DNA of 64,000 nucleotides from contig NZ_CP109901.1 of NCBI RefSeq assembly GCF_033095805.1, positions 3,097,766-3,161,765 of the forward strand, read 5' to 3'. Under the pieces are notes generated by a model that worked only from the letters and a program-made list of their open reading frames with translations, made no database searches and was not told the DNA's origin. Positions within the stretch are counted from its first letter, which is position 1. Each line of letters opens with the position of its first letter. Shown here piece after piece: positions 22,146 through 33,909 of this stretch. Both the position numbers and the translations under genes were made by a program. Source of the stretch: Serratia sp. UGAL515B_01. Lineage in GTDB: Bacteria > Pseudomonadota > Gammaproteobacteria > Enterobacterales > Enterobacteriaceae.

Positions 22146-22232
22146 CTAACTTTTCCCCAAGTAGAGCTTGAACGCGTCGGAATAACGTTCTTCAAGTCCG
22201 CTTACAGTTTTTACCAACCTGCATCCAACCGT
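22146..22232 (-). pseudogene. Possible 3' remnant of apbE (flavin transferase)
   Basis: Between nqrF and nqrM one minus-strand frame reads TVGCRLVKTVSGLEERYSDA followed by FKLYLGKS and a stop, directly after a TGA and with no start. In relatives the gene in this place is apbE (Ftp), which attaches FMN to NqrB and NqrC, and the tail resembles ApbE C-termini as I recall them. That similarity is weak and unverified; the absence of a full gene in this 124-bp gap is certain. Confidence 0.4.
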
Positions 22233-22259
22233 TCACGCAACTACCACCGGAGGCACGCA

Positions 22260-23483
22260 TTAACCGCCAAAGTCATCAAGCATGATATTGTCGTCTTCAA
22301 CGCCCAAATCTTTCAGCATCTTGATTACTGCCGCATTCATCATTGGCGGCCCGCACATATAAAATTCGCAGTCCTCTGGCGCAGGGTGATTTTTGAGATA
22401 ATTTTCCAGCAGAACGTTGTGAATAAAACCGGTATATCCCGTCCAGTTATCCTCTGGCTGAGGGTCAGAAAGCGCCACATGCCAGGTAAAGTTTTCATTC
22501 TCTTCCTGCAGATGATTGAAATCATCTTCATAGAACATCTCACGCAGTGAGCGGGCACCATACCAGAAAGAGATCTTACGCTTGGATTTCAGACGCTTCA
22601 GTTGATCAAAAATATGTGAGCGCATAGGTGCCATGCCTGCACCACCACCGATAAAGACCATCTCGGCATCCGTATCCTTGGCAAAGAATTCACCAAATGG
22701 CCCAGAGATCGTCACCCTATCCCCCGCTTTTAGCGACCAGATATACGAGGACATAATACCTGGCGGTGCATCCGGGTTGTTCGGTGGTGGCGTGGCGATA
22801 CGCACATTGAGCATGATGATGCCTTTCTCATCGGGGTAGTTGGCCATTGAATAGGCCCGTACCGTGCTCTCTTTAACGACCGAACGAAAGCGGAAAAGAT
22901 TGAATTTATCCCAATCACCACGATATTCCTGCGGTACGTCAAAATCTGCATAACTCACTTCATGCGTAGGGGCTTCTATCTGGATAAATCCTCCGGCACG
23001 GAATGGCACATCCTCGCCATCAGGAATTTGCAGCTTAAGTTCTTTGATAAAGGTGGCTTTGTTATCGTTGGAAATAACCTCGCAGTCCCATTTTTTTACG
23101 CCGAAAATCTCTTCTGGCAGTTCGATTTTCAGGTTCTGCTTCACATTGACCTGACATGCCAGACGGCAACCCTCTTTAGCCTCACGTTTGCTGATATGGG
23201 AAAGTTCTGTCGGCAGAATATCCCCACCACCTTCTTTGATGACTACCCGACATTGACCACAGGAGCCACCACCACCACAGGCAGAAGAGACAAAGATCCC
23301 CTGGCTAGAAAGCATGTTGAGTAATTTATCGCCCGCAGGGGCAGTAAAACTTTTATCTTGATCGCCATTAACTTCAACCGCGATGTCACCCGTATTCACC
23401 AACTTGGATTTGGCAAACAAGATCAACAACGCCAGCATCATGACGATGCAGGTAAACATGACAACGCCTAAAATAATTTCCAT
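22260..23483 (-). CDS. nqrF: Na+-translocating NADH:quinone reductase subunit F
   Basis: NqrF takes electrons from NADH through FAD and a 2Fe-2S centre. It has 407 residues. An N-terminal membrane helix (about 4-24) is followed by a ferredoxin domain with ligands Cys69, Cys75, Cys78 and Cys110 ([12 protein letters not shown]...CRLAC). The flavin domain follows with RAYSMANYP (FAD), [19 protein letters not shown] (NADH) and the terminal [11 protein letters not shown]...LLDDFGG. It is the last structural gene of nqrABCDEF, 15 bp after nqrE. Confidence 0.96.
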   Translation of the reverse strand: MEIILGVVMFTCIVMMLALLILFAKSKLVNTGDIAVEVNGDQDKSFTAPAGDKLLNMLSSQGIFVSSACGGGGSCGQCRVVIKEGGGDILPTELSHISKREAKEGCRLACQVNVKQNLKIELPEEIFGVKKWDCEVISNDNKATFIKELKLQIPDGEDVPFRAGGFIQIEAPTHEVSYADFDVPQEYRGDWDKFNLFRFRSVVKESTVRAYSMANYPDEKGIIMLNVRIATPPPNNPDAPPGIMSSYIWSLKAGDRVTISGPFGEFFAKDTDAEMVFIGGGAGMAPMRSHIFDQLKRLKSKRKISFWYGARSLREMFYEDDFNHLQEENENFTWHVALSDPQPEDNWTGYTGFIHNVLLENYLKNHPAPEDCEFYMCGPPMMNAAVIKMLKDLGVEDDNIMLDDFGG

Positions 23484-23498
23484 AAATGCTTCCTGCCT

Positions 23499-24095
23499 TT
23501 ACAACTGAACGCCGGAGAATGACATAAAGCCTAATGCCATCAATCCGGTGGTAATAAAGGTAATGCCCAAGCCACGTAAACCCGCTGGGACATCGGCATA
23601 CTTCAGTTTCTCTCTGATCCCCGCCAGGGCAACAATCGCCAGCATCCATCCGGTCCCGGAACCAATGCCATACACGACAGACTCAACAAAGTTGTAGTCA
23701 CGCTGCACCATGAACGAGACACCGCCAAAAATGGCGCAGTTAACCGTAATCAATGGCAGGAAGATACCTAAAGCGTTATACAAGGCAGGGAAGAACCGAT
23801 CGAGGACCATCTCAAGGATCTGCACCAAAGCAGCAATCACGCCAATGAAGGTAATGAAGTTGAGGAAGCTGAGATCAACACCTTCCACCAGCGCCCCGTC
23901 GCGTAGGATCAGGTTATAAACCAGGTTATTTACCGGCACAGAAATGCCAAGCACCAGGGTGACTGCGATCCCTAAACCAAATGCGGTAGAAACCTTCTTC
24001 GAGACGGCCAGGAAAGTACACATTCCAAGGAAGAAAGCCAATGCCATATTCTCAACGAACACCGCACGAACAAACAGACTGATATAATGTGCCAT
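23499..24095 (-). CDS. nqrE: Na+-NQR subunit E
   Basis: This is a 198-residue integral membrane subunit with about six helices, an inverted-topology partner of NqrD that helps form the Na+ path and an intramembrane iron site. Conserved pieces include [20 protein letters not shown] (with Cys26) and [17 protein letters not shown] (with the second family cysteine). It begins [19 protein letters not shown], as expected. It is spaced 6 bp after nqrD and is clearly in the operon. Confidence 0.95.
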   Translation of the reverse strand: MAHYISLFVRAVFVENMALAFFLGMCTFLAVSKKVSTAFGLGIAVTLVLGISVPVNNLVYNLILRDGALVEGVDLSFLNFITFIGVIAALVQILEMVLDRFFPALYNALGIFLPLITVNCAIFGGVSFMVQRDYNFVESVVYGIGSGTGWMLAIVALAGIREKLKYADVPAGLRGLGITFITTGLMALGFMSFSGVQL

Positions 24096-24101
24096 CGGCG
24101 G

Positions 24102-24731
24102 TTACTCCTTTTCGATCTGCGCTGGCTTAAGAGCTCGTAGCCCCCAAATCAGCAGGCCGATGATAAAGAATGCACTCGGTGCCAACAGGAACAGGCCATT
24201 AGGTTGATACCAGCCACCGCTTTGCACCGTTTCTAGCACCGTAATGTCAAACAGTTTGCCCGAACCAATCAGCTCGCGCAGAAATCCCACCAAAATCAGG
24301 ATCACACCATAGCCCAATCCATTGCCGATCCCATCCATAAAGCTTTCAATCGGGGGGGACTTCATGGCGTAGGCTTCCGCACGTCCCATGACGATACAGT
24401 TGGTAATAATCAGACCGACGAAAACAGAAAGCTGTTTCGAAATTTCGAATGCGTAAGCGCGCAATAGTTGATCGACCACAATCACCAGCGAAGCGATGAT
24501 CGCCATCTGTACGATGATACGCACACTGTTCGGGATATGATGGCGGATCAACGAAATGAAGAAGCTAGAAAACGCGGTAACCAGAGTGACCGCAATGGTC
24601 ATTACCACCGCCGTTTCGAGCTTGGTCGTTACCGCTAGAGCTGAACAGACGCCAAGCACTTGCAGGGCGATCGGGTTATTATCAAACAGCGGCCCAAGTA
24701 ACACCCGCTTAATCTCTTTGGAATCAGCCAT
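24102..24731 (-). CDS. nqrD: Na+-NQR subunit D
   Basis: This is a 209-residue membrane subunit homologous to NqrE/RnfE. Hydrophobic helices run through [39 protein letters not shown] and [15 protein letters not shown]. The two cysteines (in GVCSALAV and [11 protein letters not shown]) match those placed at the NqrD/E iron site. The ATG lies within the 3' end of nqrC (8-bp overlap). RnfE is an alternative for an isolated gene, but the nqr context decides. Confidence 0.95.
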   Translation of the reverse strand: MADSKEIKRVLLGPLFDNNPIALQVLGVCSALAVTTKLETAVVMTIAVTLVTAFSSFFISLIRHHIPNSVRIIVQMAIIASLVIVVDQLLRAYAFEISKQLSVFVGLIITNCIVMGRAEAYAMKSPPIESFMDGIGNGLGYGVILILVGFLRELIGSGKLFDITVLETVQSGGWYQPNGLFLLAPSAFFIIGLLIWGLRALKPAQIEKE

Positions 24732-25518
24732 TCTTCAGCGCTCCTTCATGGACTCTTTGCAGGAATGGGCCAAAGCCATGCTCACCCAACCAGAAATTGA
24801 AAATATTCTGCACACCGTTAGAAGTCAGTGTCGCACCTGAAAGACCATCAATACCATGTATATCCCCCGGGCGAGCGCCACCTTTTACGATACGGATAGC
24901 AGGGTTACCATTTTCATCAAATAGCTGTTTACCCACCCACTGCGCACGCCAGTTAGGGTTTTGTATTTCTCCCCCCAGCCCCGGAGTTTCACCATGCGCG
25001 TAAAAACTCAGCCCTCTCACAGTATTGCCATCTGCGTCCAATGCAACAAAAGCGTACATCATCGACCACAGCCCTGTGCCATAAACCGGTAATACGATCT
25101 TGTTTATCGCGCCACTTTCGTTACGCACCAAGTAAATTTCTGCATAATTGCTGAGACGGCGAATACCCGCCAGATCCTGATAGGCGGGCAGTGCTCTACT
25201 CTTGGCATCACTGCGTAATGCCGCGGCCAGATCAAATTCGGTATTATGGCCTGCTACAAACTCACCGCTATTGAGGTCCAATAAACGGGGTTCAATGCTT
25301 TTGGTAAAGGTTGCCTTCACCTGCTCCCCTGTCATACCGCGTTCCAGAAGACCAACAACATCAAGAATATTACGTTGTCTGTCCAACAACCGTTGCTCTT
25401 GCTGCCTGGATTTGAGGCCCACAGCGGAACCTGCAACCACCACAGAACACACTAGACATAGCAGCAGCACAACCCAGAGTGTTTTAGCAATGCTGTCATT
25501 CTTTGATTCATTCGCCAC
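24724..25518 (-). CDS. nqrC: Na+-NQR subunit C (covalent FMN carrier)
   Basis: NqrC is a 264-residue subunit with one N-terminal membrane helix ([21 protein letters not shown]) and a periplasmic domain carrying covalently bound FMN. The flavinylation motif is intact in [14 protein letters not shown], with the acceptor threonine at about residue 230. Attachment is by ApbE in all studied cases, yet apbE is not found beside this operon. It overlaps nqrB by 11 bp at its start and nqrD by 8 bp at its end. Confidence 0.95.
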   Translation of the reverse strand: MANESKNDSIAKTLWVVLLLCLVCSVVVAGSAVGLKSRQQEQRLLDRQRNILDVVGLLERGMTGEQVKATFTKSIEPRLLDLNSGEFVAGHNTEFDLAAALRSDAKSRALPAYQDLAGIRRLSNYAEIYLVRNESGAINKIVLPVYGTGLWSMMYAFVALDADGNTVRGLSFYAHGETPGLGGEIQNPNWRAQWVGKQLFDENGNPAIRIVKGGARPGDIHGIDGLSGATLTSNGVQNIFNFWLGEHGFGPFLQRVHEGALKNG

Positions 25519-26749
25519 GTGCTTTTCTCCGCTTGATGTTAGCCTGCACCACCAGGTAATCGAACAGTGGTGCGAACAGGTTGGCGAACAGGATCGCCAG
25601 CATCATGCCTTCTGGGTAGGCTGGGTTAGCCACCCTGATCAGCACACACATCACGCCAATCAACATGCCGTACCACCACTTCCCCTTGTTAGTAAACGAG
25701 GCGGAAACCGGATCGGTGGCCATGAAGATCATACCGAACGCAAATCCCCCCAATACCAAATGCCAGTACCACGGCATGGCAAACAACGGGTTGGTGGTAG
25801 AACCAATAATGTTGAATAAATAGGCCGTTGCGATCATACCGATCATCACGCCAGCCACGATGCGCCACGAAGCAACGCGGGCGAACAGAATAATTGCTCC
25901 ACCGATCAGGATCATCAGCGTAGAAACCTCACCGACCGAACCTGGAATGTTGCCAATGAACGCATCCATCCAACTAATCGATTGACCGGTTGCCTGGTTA
26001 ACCAGATTATTAATCCCCCCCGTGCTCCACTGCGCCAACGGTGTTGCCCCAGAAAAGCCATCGGCAGAGGTCCAGACCAGATCGCCAGAAATCTGTGCCG
26101 GATAGGCAAAAAACAGGAAGGCGCGCCCAGCCAACGCCGGGTTAAGGAAATTGCGGCCAGTACCGCCAAAGATCTCTTTAGCTACGACAACACCAAAACT
26201 GATACCCAATGCCGCCTGCCATAAAGGCAACGTCGGTGGCAAAATCAACGCAAACAGGATAGAAGTGACGAAGAAACCTTCATTAATCTCATGTTTGCGG
26301 ATCACCGCAAACAGAACCTCCCAGAAGCCCCCAACCAGGAAGGCGACTGCATACAGTGGCACAAAGTAGGTCGCCCCCAGCACCATTCTGCTGATCCATC
26401 CGGCATCAGCGCTTAGTGATGCTCCCAGCCAATCCGCCAGCCGATAATGCCAGTCTCCCGCTAATACCGTCTGCAACTGTTCACCGCTGTAGAGATGATG
26501 CAGAGCTGGAATCGCCTGATTGCCGACGTTATACATGCCCCAGAACATGGCTGGGAATACGGCGAGCCACACCAGGATCATCATACGTTTCAGATCGATA
26601 GCATCACGAACATGCGAAGCCCCGTGTGTCACCGTTCCAGGCGTGTAAAAAATGGTGGTGGTTGCTTCAAACAACGGATACCACTTCTCCAGTTTGCCAC
26701 CCGGCATGAAGTGATGTTCAATCTTGTCAAAATAGTTCTTCAGGCCCAT
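25508..26749 (-). CDS. nqrB: Na+-NQR subunit B
   Basis: NqrB is the 413-residue main membrane subunit, holding covalent FMN, riboflavin and the quinone/Na+ path. Many helices are apparent. The motif [11 protein letters not shown] places the FMN threonine at residue 236, the position known from Vibrio Nqr[21 protein letters not shown] and the C-terminal [20 protein letters not shown] are typical. It starts 3 bp after nqrA ends. No truncation is seen. Confidence 0.96.
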   Translation of the reverse strand: MGLKNYFDKIEHHFMPGGKLEKWYPLFEATTTIFYTPGTVTHGASHVRDAIDLKRMMILVWLAVFPAMFWGMYNVGNQAIPALHHLYSGEQLQTVLAGDWHYRLADWLGASLSADAGWISRMVLGATYFVPLYAVAFLVGGFWEVLFAVIRKHEINEGFFVTSILFALILPPTLPLWQAALGISFGVVVAKEIFGGTGRNFLNPALAGRAFLFFAYPAQISGDLVWTSADGFSGATPLAQWSTGGINNLVNQATGQSISWMDAFIGNIPGSVGEVSTLMILIGGAIILFARVASWRIVAGVMIGMIATAYLFNIIGSTTNPLFAMPWYWHLVLGGFAFGMIFMATDPVSASFTNKGKWWYGMLIGVMCVLIRVANPAYPEGMMLAILFANLFAPLFDYLVVQANIKRRKARGE

Positions 26750-26752
26750 TGG

Positions 26753-28102
26753 TTATCCTTCCAGCTCAATCTTGGTCAGCACTTCGCGCAACACTGGGCC
26801 ATATTCATACTTTCCAGGGCAAACGAAGGTACACAACGCCAGATCTTCTTCATCCAGCTCTAGACAGCCCAGCGCCTGAGCGCTGTCGGTATCACCAGCC
26901 AGCAAATCACGCAACAGGTGGGTCGGCAGGATATCCAGTGGCATTACCCGTTCGTAATTGCCGATCGGGACCATCGAACGTTCTCCGCCATTAGTGGTGG
27001 TCGAGAAAGCAAACAGTTTATTCTTTAGGAAATGCCCCAGCGTAGTGCGGGTTATCGAGAATTTATCCGGCGCAGGAGCAATCCAGCCAAACAACTCTTT
27101 CTCTCGCCCTTCCAGCAGCACTGAAACTTGGGTATGGAAACGACCGAGCCAGGCGTTAGGGCCTGTGGCATGGGTACCGCTCAGGACCGATCCGGAAATC
27201 ACGCGATTCTCACCCGCTTTAAGACGGGCAGCCGTCAACTCATCCAGACTGGCCCCTAATCGAGTTCTCAACAGACACGGTTGCTCCACTTGAGGCCCAG
27301 CCAGCGCAATTACCCGGCGGGTATCCAGCTGTCCGGTGGTAAACAGCGTGCCTATAGCGATCACATCCTGATAGCCAATATGCCAAACAGTTTTCTTCAG
27401 GCTAACCGGCTCAAGGAAATGAATATGTGTCCCCACCAAACCAGCGGGATGTGGGCCAGAAAACTCGTTATAACTGATCTGAGCTGAGTGCAAGCACTCC
27501 AAGCGTTTGCCGGCGGTATGACAGACGTGTACTTTGCCTTCAGTCAATCGCGCTAACACCGTCAACCCGGCATTAAATGCCGCCTGTTGTTCAGCAATGA
27601 TCACCAGCGGATCGGCTGCTAACGGTTGGGTATCAATAGCACTGACAAAAATTGCGCGAGGTAAAGTTCCTGGTCGCGGTGTTTTACTAAACGGGCGGGT
27701 TCGCAATGCGGTCCAAAGACCGCTAGCAAGCAGATCGCGCTCTACCTGCTCGCGCTCAAGCATCGGCAAGTCTGCCTGTTGATAATAAGCGAGCTCTACC
27801 TGCTCATCGCCACCATTTTCTATCTCAATGACCACAGATTGCAGCACACGGCGCTCGCCGCGATTGATCGCCACAACCTGCCCACTGGCGGGAGCAGTGA
27901 AGAAAACGCCGGGATTCTTTTTATCTTCAAACAGCGCCTGACCTTTTTTAACACGATCGCCTTCCTGTACTAACATAGAAGGTCGCATACCGATGTACTC
28001 TTGGCCAAGCAGTGCCACTTTTGTGATAACCGGACCGTTCTGAATCACCTGAGAAGGTGCCCCAGTGATTGGCAGGTCTAACCCTTTTCTGATTCTAATC
28101 AT
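26753..28102 (-). CDS. nqrA: Na+-NQR subunit A
   Basis: NqrA is the cofactor-free peripheral subunit on the cytoplasmic side. The start [14 protein letters not shown] (28102) gives 449 residues, matching Vibrio NqrA (446); an upstream in-frame ATG adds 22 non-conserved residues and was rejected. Conserved pieces are [66 protein letters not shown] and [15 protein letters not shown]. It is the first gene of the six-gene operon; the promoter must lie in the A/T-rich DNA above 28103. Confidence 0.95.
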   Translation of the reverse strand: MIRIRKGLDLPITGAPSQVIQNGPVITKVALLGQEYIGMRPSMLVQEGDRVKKGQALFEDKKNPGVFFTAPASGQVVAINRGERRVLQSVVIEIENGGDEQVELAYYQQADLPMLEREQVERDLLASGLWTALRTRPFSKTPRPGTLPRAIFVSAIDTQPLAADPLVIIAEQQAAFNAGLTVLARLTEGKVHVCHTAGKRLECLHSAQISYNEFSGPHPAGLVGTHIHFLEPVSLKKTVWHIGYQDVIAIGTLFTTGQLDTRRVIALAGPQVEQPCLLRTRLGASLDELTAARLKAGENRVISGSVLSGTHATGPNAWLGRFHTQVSVLLEGREKELFGWIAPAPDKFSITRTTLGHFLKNKLFAFSTTTNGGERSMVPIGNYERVMPLDILPTHLLRDLLAGDTDSAQALGCLELDEEDLALCTFVCPGKYEYGPVLREVLTKIELEG

Positions 28103-28774
28103 AGGATATACAAGGTTTTTAAATTTCGCCTGTCTTACCAGCCCCAGAGGCAGGCGCAGACAACGCAAGATGGATGAAGTTGCCTTGGCAACGTCCGGAT
28201 GAACACGACACTAGCATGCTCAACATGAAATTTTCACACTGACCTTTTAAGGTATTTACGCTCGCGTCCATAATTCAAAATATTAAGACGCTACTCTGAA
28301 TAATATAGGTGAGAACGATGAAGTTTCATGCAATTCCACCCTATTTAATTTACGGTACTTATGACGAAGTATCGCCGCTGGTATATTAACATCTTTGGCA
28401 ACATTTTTACCTATCATCTAGTGACTTGAGTCAAGCAAATACCACTGAATCGACGGCATTTCACGGCACTCGTCGTTAAAATCTGTCAATCCATTCATCT
28501 TTATCGAAGATTGGATTTTTTTTATACAATTGCCTTATTGCTAAAAAATAACACACTGGTAATCTGGCGGGGTTTAATGCGGTTCAAGGCCATCGGCACG
28601 CTGTCAGCGTTCTCTGAAACAGCATACAAAGTGCCTATCAAGAAACAACTTGTTGGCTACATCCGTCTATCCTGAGCACTGGCGTTAGCCTGGAGTGACT
28701 GGAAAATCATGAGTTGATCGCTTGGCTTCAACTTGAAATACCTTGGGTAAAGATAAATTTAATCAGGAAGCATA
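28103..28774. other. nqrA/dpaA divergent intergenic region
   Basis: This is 672 bp without a gene I can recognise. It contains a terminator-like hairpin at 28488-28523 (AATCCA ... TTGGATT followed by eight T), which has no obvious gene ending before it, and the promoters of the two flanking genes. A short open frame near 28318 (MKFHAIPPYLIYGTYDE, 23 codons) is too small to judge. The orphan terminator suggests that a gene once ended here. Confidence 0.5.
28488..28523 (+). terminator. Orphan terminator-like hairpin
   Basis: AATCCA...GAT pairs loosely with the region ending TTGGATT and is followed by a run of eight T on the plus strand. No intact gene precedes it on that strand. Confidence 0.45.
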
Positions 28775-29533
28775 ATGAGGAAAATCGCGCTGTTGTTTGC
28801 GATGTTATTTTGTATACCAATGATCACAGCTTGTAGCGCTAGCGAGCAGGCGCCAGAAGTACCGGTGGTGACAAAACAATTATTGGGCTCGCCAGTCTAT
28901 ATTCAAATATTCAAAGAAGAACGCAAGCTGGAACTGTACGCCAAAATGGGGAATGAATTCCGCCTGGTGAATAGCTACCCGATCTGCAATTTCTCAGGGG
29001 GCCTTGGCCCGAAACGCCGCGAAGGTGACTTCAAAAGCCCTGAAGGCTTTTATAGCGTAGATGTGCGCCAACTGAAACCCGACAGCAAATATTATCGAGC
29101 CATAAATATTGGCTTTCCGAATGATTACGATAAAGCGCAAGGTTATTCCGGTGCTTATCTGATGATCCACGGAGAGTGCAAATCAGTTGGTTGCTACGCG
29201 ATGACCAACGAATATATGGACGAGATTTATCGTTATGTAGAAGCAGCATTTGCTCACGGCCAAACCAAGGTGGATATCAGCATATATCCGTTCCGCATGA
29301 CTGAAGAGAATCTGCAACGTCATCGTTTTTCCGATCACATGAGCTTCTGGCAGCAGCTAAAACCTGGTTATGACTATTTTGCTAAAAACCATCAGCCGCC
29401 AGCAGTGGAAGTCGCCAATGGTCAATATGTGTTAGCTAATCCGGTGACGAGTAATGATCAGCAAACACAGTATGCCTCAACGATTGACACCGATCCGTCA
29501 TCAAGAAACAAGGTTCTCACCATAGTAAAATAA
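28775..29533 (+). CDS. dpaA: YkuD-fold murein enzyme DpaA (YafK/LdtF)
   Basis: This is a 252-residue envelope protein of the L,D-transpeptidase (YkuD) fold. The E. coli orthologue removes Braun lipoprotein from peptidoglycan by hydrolysing the diaminopimelate-lysine bond. An N-terminal signal ([15 protein letters not shown]) ends at a cysteine in a passable lipobox, which E. coli lacks, so it may be a lipoprotein here. The catalytic signature is in [15 protein letters not shown] (His and Cys). [18 protein letters not shown] and [12 protein letters not shown] are also typical. Its last 33 bp overlap the convergent yafJ. Confidence 0.9.
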   Translation: MRKIALLFAMLFCIPMITACSASEQAPEVPVVTKQLLGSPVYIQIFKEERKLELYAKMGNEFRLVNSYPICNFSGGLGPKRREGDFKSPEGFYSVDVRQLKPDSKYYRAINIGFPNDYDKAQGYSGAYLMIHGECKSVGCYAMTNEYMDEIYRYVEAAFAHGQTKVDISIYPFRMTEENLQRHRFSDHMSFWQQLKPGYDYFAKNHQPPAVEVANGQYVLANPVTSNDQQTQYASTIDTDPSSRNKVLTIVK

Positions 29534-30271
29534 GGCAAATTCGCCTGGTACTATTTTGTGCCAGGTTTCATTGCTCGTTAACGGTTGTGTTGCAATAACC
29601 GTTACGACATCGTCTGGTGCGGTCTGTTGCTGAAAATCAATCTCCACATCCTGATCGAGCAGTGTTGCTTTGCCAAACGGTGCTCGTCGGGTGATCCAGT
29701 AAAGGTTGGTTGAGCAATAGGCCATAACAAAACGCCCATCCGACAGCAGCATGTTAAAGACCCCTTTCTGCCTCAGTTGATCGGCCAGTTTCGCAACATA
29801 GCGGAACACGGCTGGCCAATTACTGGGAGTACGTGGATACTTTAATGTCAGTTGTTGCAGCATCCAGCAGAAGGCATATTCGCTGTCGGTCTGCCCCACA
29901 GGGCGGAAGTTGCCCGTCGCCAATTGACGATATCCTTTCAACTGACCATTGTGAGCATAAGTCCAGTTACGTCCCCAGAGCTCACGGGTAAAAGGATGGG
30001 TATTCTCCAGTGCGACCTTACCACGATTAGCCTGGCGTATGTGGGAAACCACGGCACGGGATTTGATCGGATATTCCTGTACCATGCGAGCAATAGGTGA
30101 ATTGTAACTCGGTTGCGGGTCTTTAAACGTGCGGCAACCGTTCCCTTCATAGAAGGTAATACCCCAACCGTCTTTATGTGGCCCTGTTCGGCCACCACGC
30201 TGCACCAGCCCAGTAAAACTAAAACAGATATCAGTGGGTACGTTCGCGCTCATCCCGAGCAGTTCACACAT
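29501..30271 (-). CDS. yafJ: Class II glutamine amidotransferase-like protein YafJ
   Basis: The start [19 protein letters not shown] (30271) gives 256 residues against 255 in E. coli and puts the catalytic Cys at position 2, as the N-terminal nucleophile family requires; the longer frame to 30349 would bury it. [36 protein letters not shown] and [10 protein letters not shown] are the glutaminase substrate motifs. No synthase domain follows, so the physiological reaction is unknown. It is convergent with dpaA (33-bp overlap) and follows gmhA. Confidence 0.9.
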   Translation of the reverse strand: MCELLGMSANVPTDICFSFTGLVQRGGRTGPHKDGWGITFYEGNGCRTFKDPQPSYNSPIARMVQEYPIKSRAVVSHIRQANRGKVALENTHPFTRELWGRNWTYAHNGQLKGYRQLATGNFRPVGQTDSEYAFCWMLQQLTLKYPRTPSNWPAVFRYVAKLADQLRQKGVFNMLLSDGRFVMAYCSTNLYWITRRAPFGKATLLDQDVEIDFQQQTAPDDVVTVIATQPLTSNETWHKIVPGEFALFYYGENLVS

Positions 30272-30385
30272 CGTCTGCCACTCCTTCATATCACTGACCG
30301 TTTTATACCCCGATGACTTCAAACAGCAACTGAGTGACAAATCGGTCAAGAACCGATTTTATCACTGCCGGCAGCGTCCCCCGAA

Positions 30386-30429
30386 GGAGCTGCCGAGTCA
30401 CGCAGCCAACACCGTTGTAGCTGGGTATA
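30386..30429. repeat. ERIC-like remnant between yafJ and gmhA
   Basis: On the minus strand TATACCCAGCTACAACGGTG followed by TTGGCTGCGTGACTCGGCAG resembles one half of an ERIC element in degenerate form. It occupies part of the 213-bp gap 30272-30484. Confidence 0.45.
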
Positions 30430-30484
30430 CTTTTGGCAAATGCCTTGACATTATGTTCGTGAGGGCAACATGCCCTTCCAACCG

Positions 30485-31066
30485 TTACGCTTTCACCATC
30501 TCTTTTTCGATTAACTGAATCAAGATATGGATCGCTTTGATATGAATTTCCTGAATACGATCGGCGTAACCGAAGTGCGGAACACGAATTTCCACATCGG
30601 CACTACCGGCCATTTTGCCACCATCTTTACCGGTCAGGGTGATCACTTTCATCCCTTTGACACGGGCCGCTTCAATCGCCTTGATGACGTTACCAGAATT
30701 ACCCGAAGTCGAAATCCCCAACAGAACATCACCTTCACGCCCAACGGCTTCTACATAGCGAGAAAAAACATACTCATAACCAAAGTCATTGCTTACGCAA
30801 GATAAATGGCTAACGTCCGAAATGGCGATAGCTGGATAGCCCGGACGATTTTCACGGTAGCGGCCTGTGAGCTCTTCTGCAAAATGCATCGCATCACAGT
30901 GAGAGCCTCCGTTACCGCAGGAAATCACCTTTCCACCCTGTTTAAAAGCATCTGCCAACAAAATTGCTGCACGTTGGATCGCGTCAATATTGGCATCATC
31001 AGCAAGAAATTTTGCCAAAGTATCAGCCGCTTCGTTCAGTTCACTACGAATTAAATCGTGGTACAT
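30485..31066 (-). CDS. gmhA: Phosphoheptose isomerase
   Basis: GmhA (LpcA) converts sedoheptulose 7-phosphate to glycero-manno-heptose 7-phosphate, the first step to the LPS inner-core heptose. It has 193 residues (E. coli 192). SIS-domain motifs are visible: [36 protein letters not shown] and [13 protein letters not shown]. Active-site residues lie in [23 protein letters not shown] (Glu and His). It is divergent from fadE, as in E. coli. An intact gene implies that LPS heptose is still made. Confidence 0.95.
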   Translation of the reverse strand: MYHDLIRSELNEAADTLAKFLADDANIDAIQRAAILLADAFKQGGKVISCGNGGSHCDAMHFAEELTGRYRENRPGYPAIAISDVSHLSCVSNDFGYEYVFSRYVEAVGREGDVLLGISTSGNSGNVIKAIEAARVKGMKVITLTGKDGGKMAGSADVEIRVPHFGYADRIQEIHIKAIHILIQLIEKEMVKA

Positions 31067-31381
31067 AGAGATAGCCTCTTGTTTTGCTTTATAACCAAAA
31101 TACCTGGCACTGCAGCCAGCAATACCGAAGCTTTGGGTAACAGGGAATACATCATCAATCTTTCGTCTCGCAGTGTAGCGGATTGCAGAAAAACCGAGAA
31201 GTGCTGTGAATAAAACCGCGTTAACATCAAGATCTGATCTAAGTTGTTGAGCGCTCCACTGGCGGTTTGTGATCTGAGTTGTAATTAAAGTGTAAATGCA
31301 TTGATAAAAACATTGGCGTGTACTACAACCATTATATAGCCTCGACAGGTCAGACCTCTTACTACTACGGAGCTTCTCATT

Positions 31382-33839
31382 ATGGTTCTCAGTATCGTTG
31401 TTTTACTCGCACTCATTGGTGCGGTGTTTTATCATCGAGTCAGCCTAACGCTCAGCAGTCTCATTCTGTTCGTCTATACAGCGGCCATGGGCACTATTGG
31501 CATGTGGACTTATTGGATCTTACTGCCTCTAGCAATCGTACTGTTGCCACTCAACATCACCTCACTGCGCCGTTCTCTGCTTTCTGCACCAGCGTTGCAT
31601 GCTTTCAGTAAGGTGATGCCCCCCATGTCAAGCACCGAAAAAGAAGCTATTGATGCAGGAACCACCTGGTGGGAGGGCGATCTGTTCCGTGGCAAACCCG
31701 ACTGGAACAAGCTACATAACTATCCGCAGCCTAAACTGACCGCAGAAGAACAAGCCTTTATCGATGGCCCGGTGGAAGAAGCCTGCCGTATGGCCAGTGA
31801 TTTTCAAATCACCCATGAACTTGCCGACCTTTCTCCTGAACTTTGGGCTTATCTGAAAGAACACCGCTTCTTCGCCATGATCATTAAGAAAGAGTACGGT
31901 GGCCTCGATTTTTCTCCTTATGCTCAGGCTCGCGTCCTACAAAAACTGGCGGGCGTTTCCGGTATTCTGGCCATTACCGTCGGTGTACCTAATTCCCTCG
32001 GCCCAGGTGAACTACTGCAACACTATGGTACTGAAGAGCAAAAAAAAACGCTATCTGCCCAGCTTGGCTCGTGGCGAAGAAATTCCTTGCTTTGCACTGA
32101 CCAGCCCCGAAGCCGGTTCTGACGCAGGAGCGATCCCTGACGTGGGTACCGTTTGCATGGGTGAATGGCAAGGTGAGCAGGTTCTGGGCATGCGGCTGAC
32201 TTGGAACAAGCGCTACATTACCTTAGCTCCTATTGCAACGGTATTAGGTCTGGCTTTCAAACTGTATGACCCGAACCGTCTGTTGAGCAATAACGAATCT
32301 CCGGGGATCACCTGTGCGCTGATCCCAACCAACACACTAGGGGTAGAGATCGGAAACCGTCATTTTCCACTCAATGTACCGTTCCAGAATGGCCCAACGC
32401 GTGGCAACGACGTATTCGTACCGATTGATTACATTATTGGCGGGCCAAAAATGGCCGGTCAGGGTTGGCGTATGCTGGTTGAATGCCTGTCGGTTGGCCG
32501 AGGTATCACTTTGCCTTCCAACTCAACCGGTAGTCTGAAATCGATTGCTTTGGCAACCGGTGCTTATGCCCATATCCGTCGTCAGTTCAAAATCTCTATC
32601 GGCAAGATGGAAGGGATTGAAGAGCCGTTGGCACGTATTGCCGGTAACACCTATGTCATGGATGCAGCGGCCTCACTGATCACCTATGCGCTGATGCAAG
32701 GCGAGAAACCAGCGGTACTTTCAGCCATTGTCAAATACCATTGTACCCAGCGTGGTCAGCAGTCGATTATAGATGCGATGGATATCACCGCTGGTAAGGG
32801 CATTATGCTGGGCAACTCCAACTTCTTGGCACGGGCCTATCAGGGGGCCCCTATCGCTATCACCGTCGAAGGTGCCAACATCCTGACCCGTAGCATGATG
32901 ATCTTCGGGCAAGGTGCTATCCGCTGCCATCCTTATGTCCTGACAGAAATGGCTGCGGCGCAGAATAACGACCTGAATGCCTTTGACAAGGCACTGTTTG
33001 GTCACCTTGGCCATATTGCCAGCTGTAAAATTCGCAGTTTGTGGCTAGGCCTGACCAATGGCCGTACCAGCTTCACACCAACCAAGGACGCTACGCGCCG
33101 CTACTATCAGCAGTTGAATCGTCTGAGTGCCAACCTGGCACTGTTATCTGACGTTTCTATGGGGGTACTAGGTGGTAGCCTGAAGCGCCGTGAGCGCATC
33201 TCTGCCCGCCTGGGTGACGTACTCAGCCAAATGTACCTGGCCTCAGCAACGCTGAAACGGTATGAGGATGAAGGACGCCAAAAAGAAGATTTGCCGCTGG
33301 TACACTGGGGTGTGCAAGATTGCCTGAATCAGGCTGAGCAAGCGCTGGACGATTTGCTGCGTAATTTCCCAAATCGCTTTATCGCCGGGATCATGCGTTT
33401 GGTGGTTTTCCCGTTCGGACGCGTGAATTCAGCCCCCTCTGACCATCTTGATCACCAGTTGGCGAAGATCCTTCAACTGCCTTCGGCAACCCGCAGCCGC
33501 TTGGGTCGTGGCCAATATCTGACGCCAAGCGAGCATAACCCCGTTGGTTTAATGGAAGCTGCGCTGGCTGACGTGATGGCCGCAGAACCAATCCACCAGC
33601 GTCTATGCAAACAAGCCGGTAAGGATCTGCCTTTCACCCGTCTTGATCGTCTGGCACAACGCGCACTGACAGAAGGCAAAATCAGTGCAGATGAAGCCAA
33701 GATCCTGGTAAAAGCAGAAGAGAGCAGGCTGCGTTCAATCAACGTTGATGACTTTGCGCCGGATGCGCTGGCAGCACAAAAACCAGAAAAAACGCTTGTT
33801 AAGAAAGAACAACGCCAGCAACAGACTGAAGCTGCATAA
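31382..33839 (+). pseudogene. fadE: fadE acyl-CoA dehydrogenase with a single-base frameshift in a 9-A run
   Basis: FadE catalyses the first oxidation step of fatty acid beta-oxidation. The first frame (from ATG 31382) reads correctly to [15 protein letters not shown]; the rest continues one frame over as [30 protein letters not shown] and on to 33839. The junction is a run of nine A at 32040-32048; eight would restore an 818-residue protein (E. coli 814). Apart from this base the protein looks well conserved, including the membrane-spanning start and [14 protein letters not shown]. It may be a young pseudogene, a gene rescued by slippage, or a sequencing error. Confidence 0.9.
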
Positions 33840-33859
33840 TGGCCACCAGCCAGGGATAC

Positions 33860-33887
33860 AAAAGGGGCGATTTACATCGCCCCTTTT
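33860..33887. terminator. Bidirectional terminator between fadE and mtnK
   Basis: AAAAGGGGCGA pairs with TCGCCCCTTTT around TTTACA. The A and T tracts serve both convergent genes. Confidence 0.85.
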
Positions 33888-33909
33888 GCTTTGTAAGACG
33901 AAGTTAATT

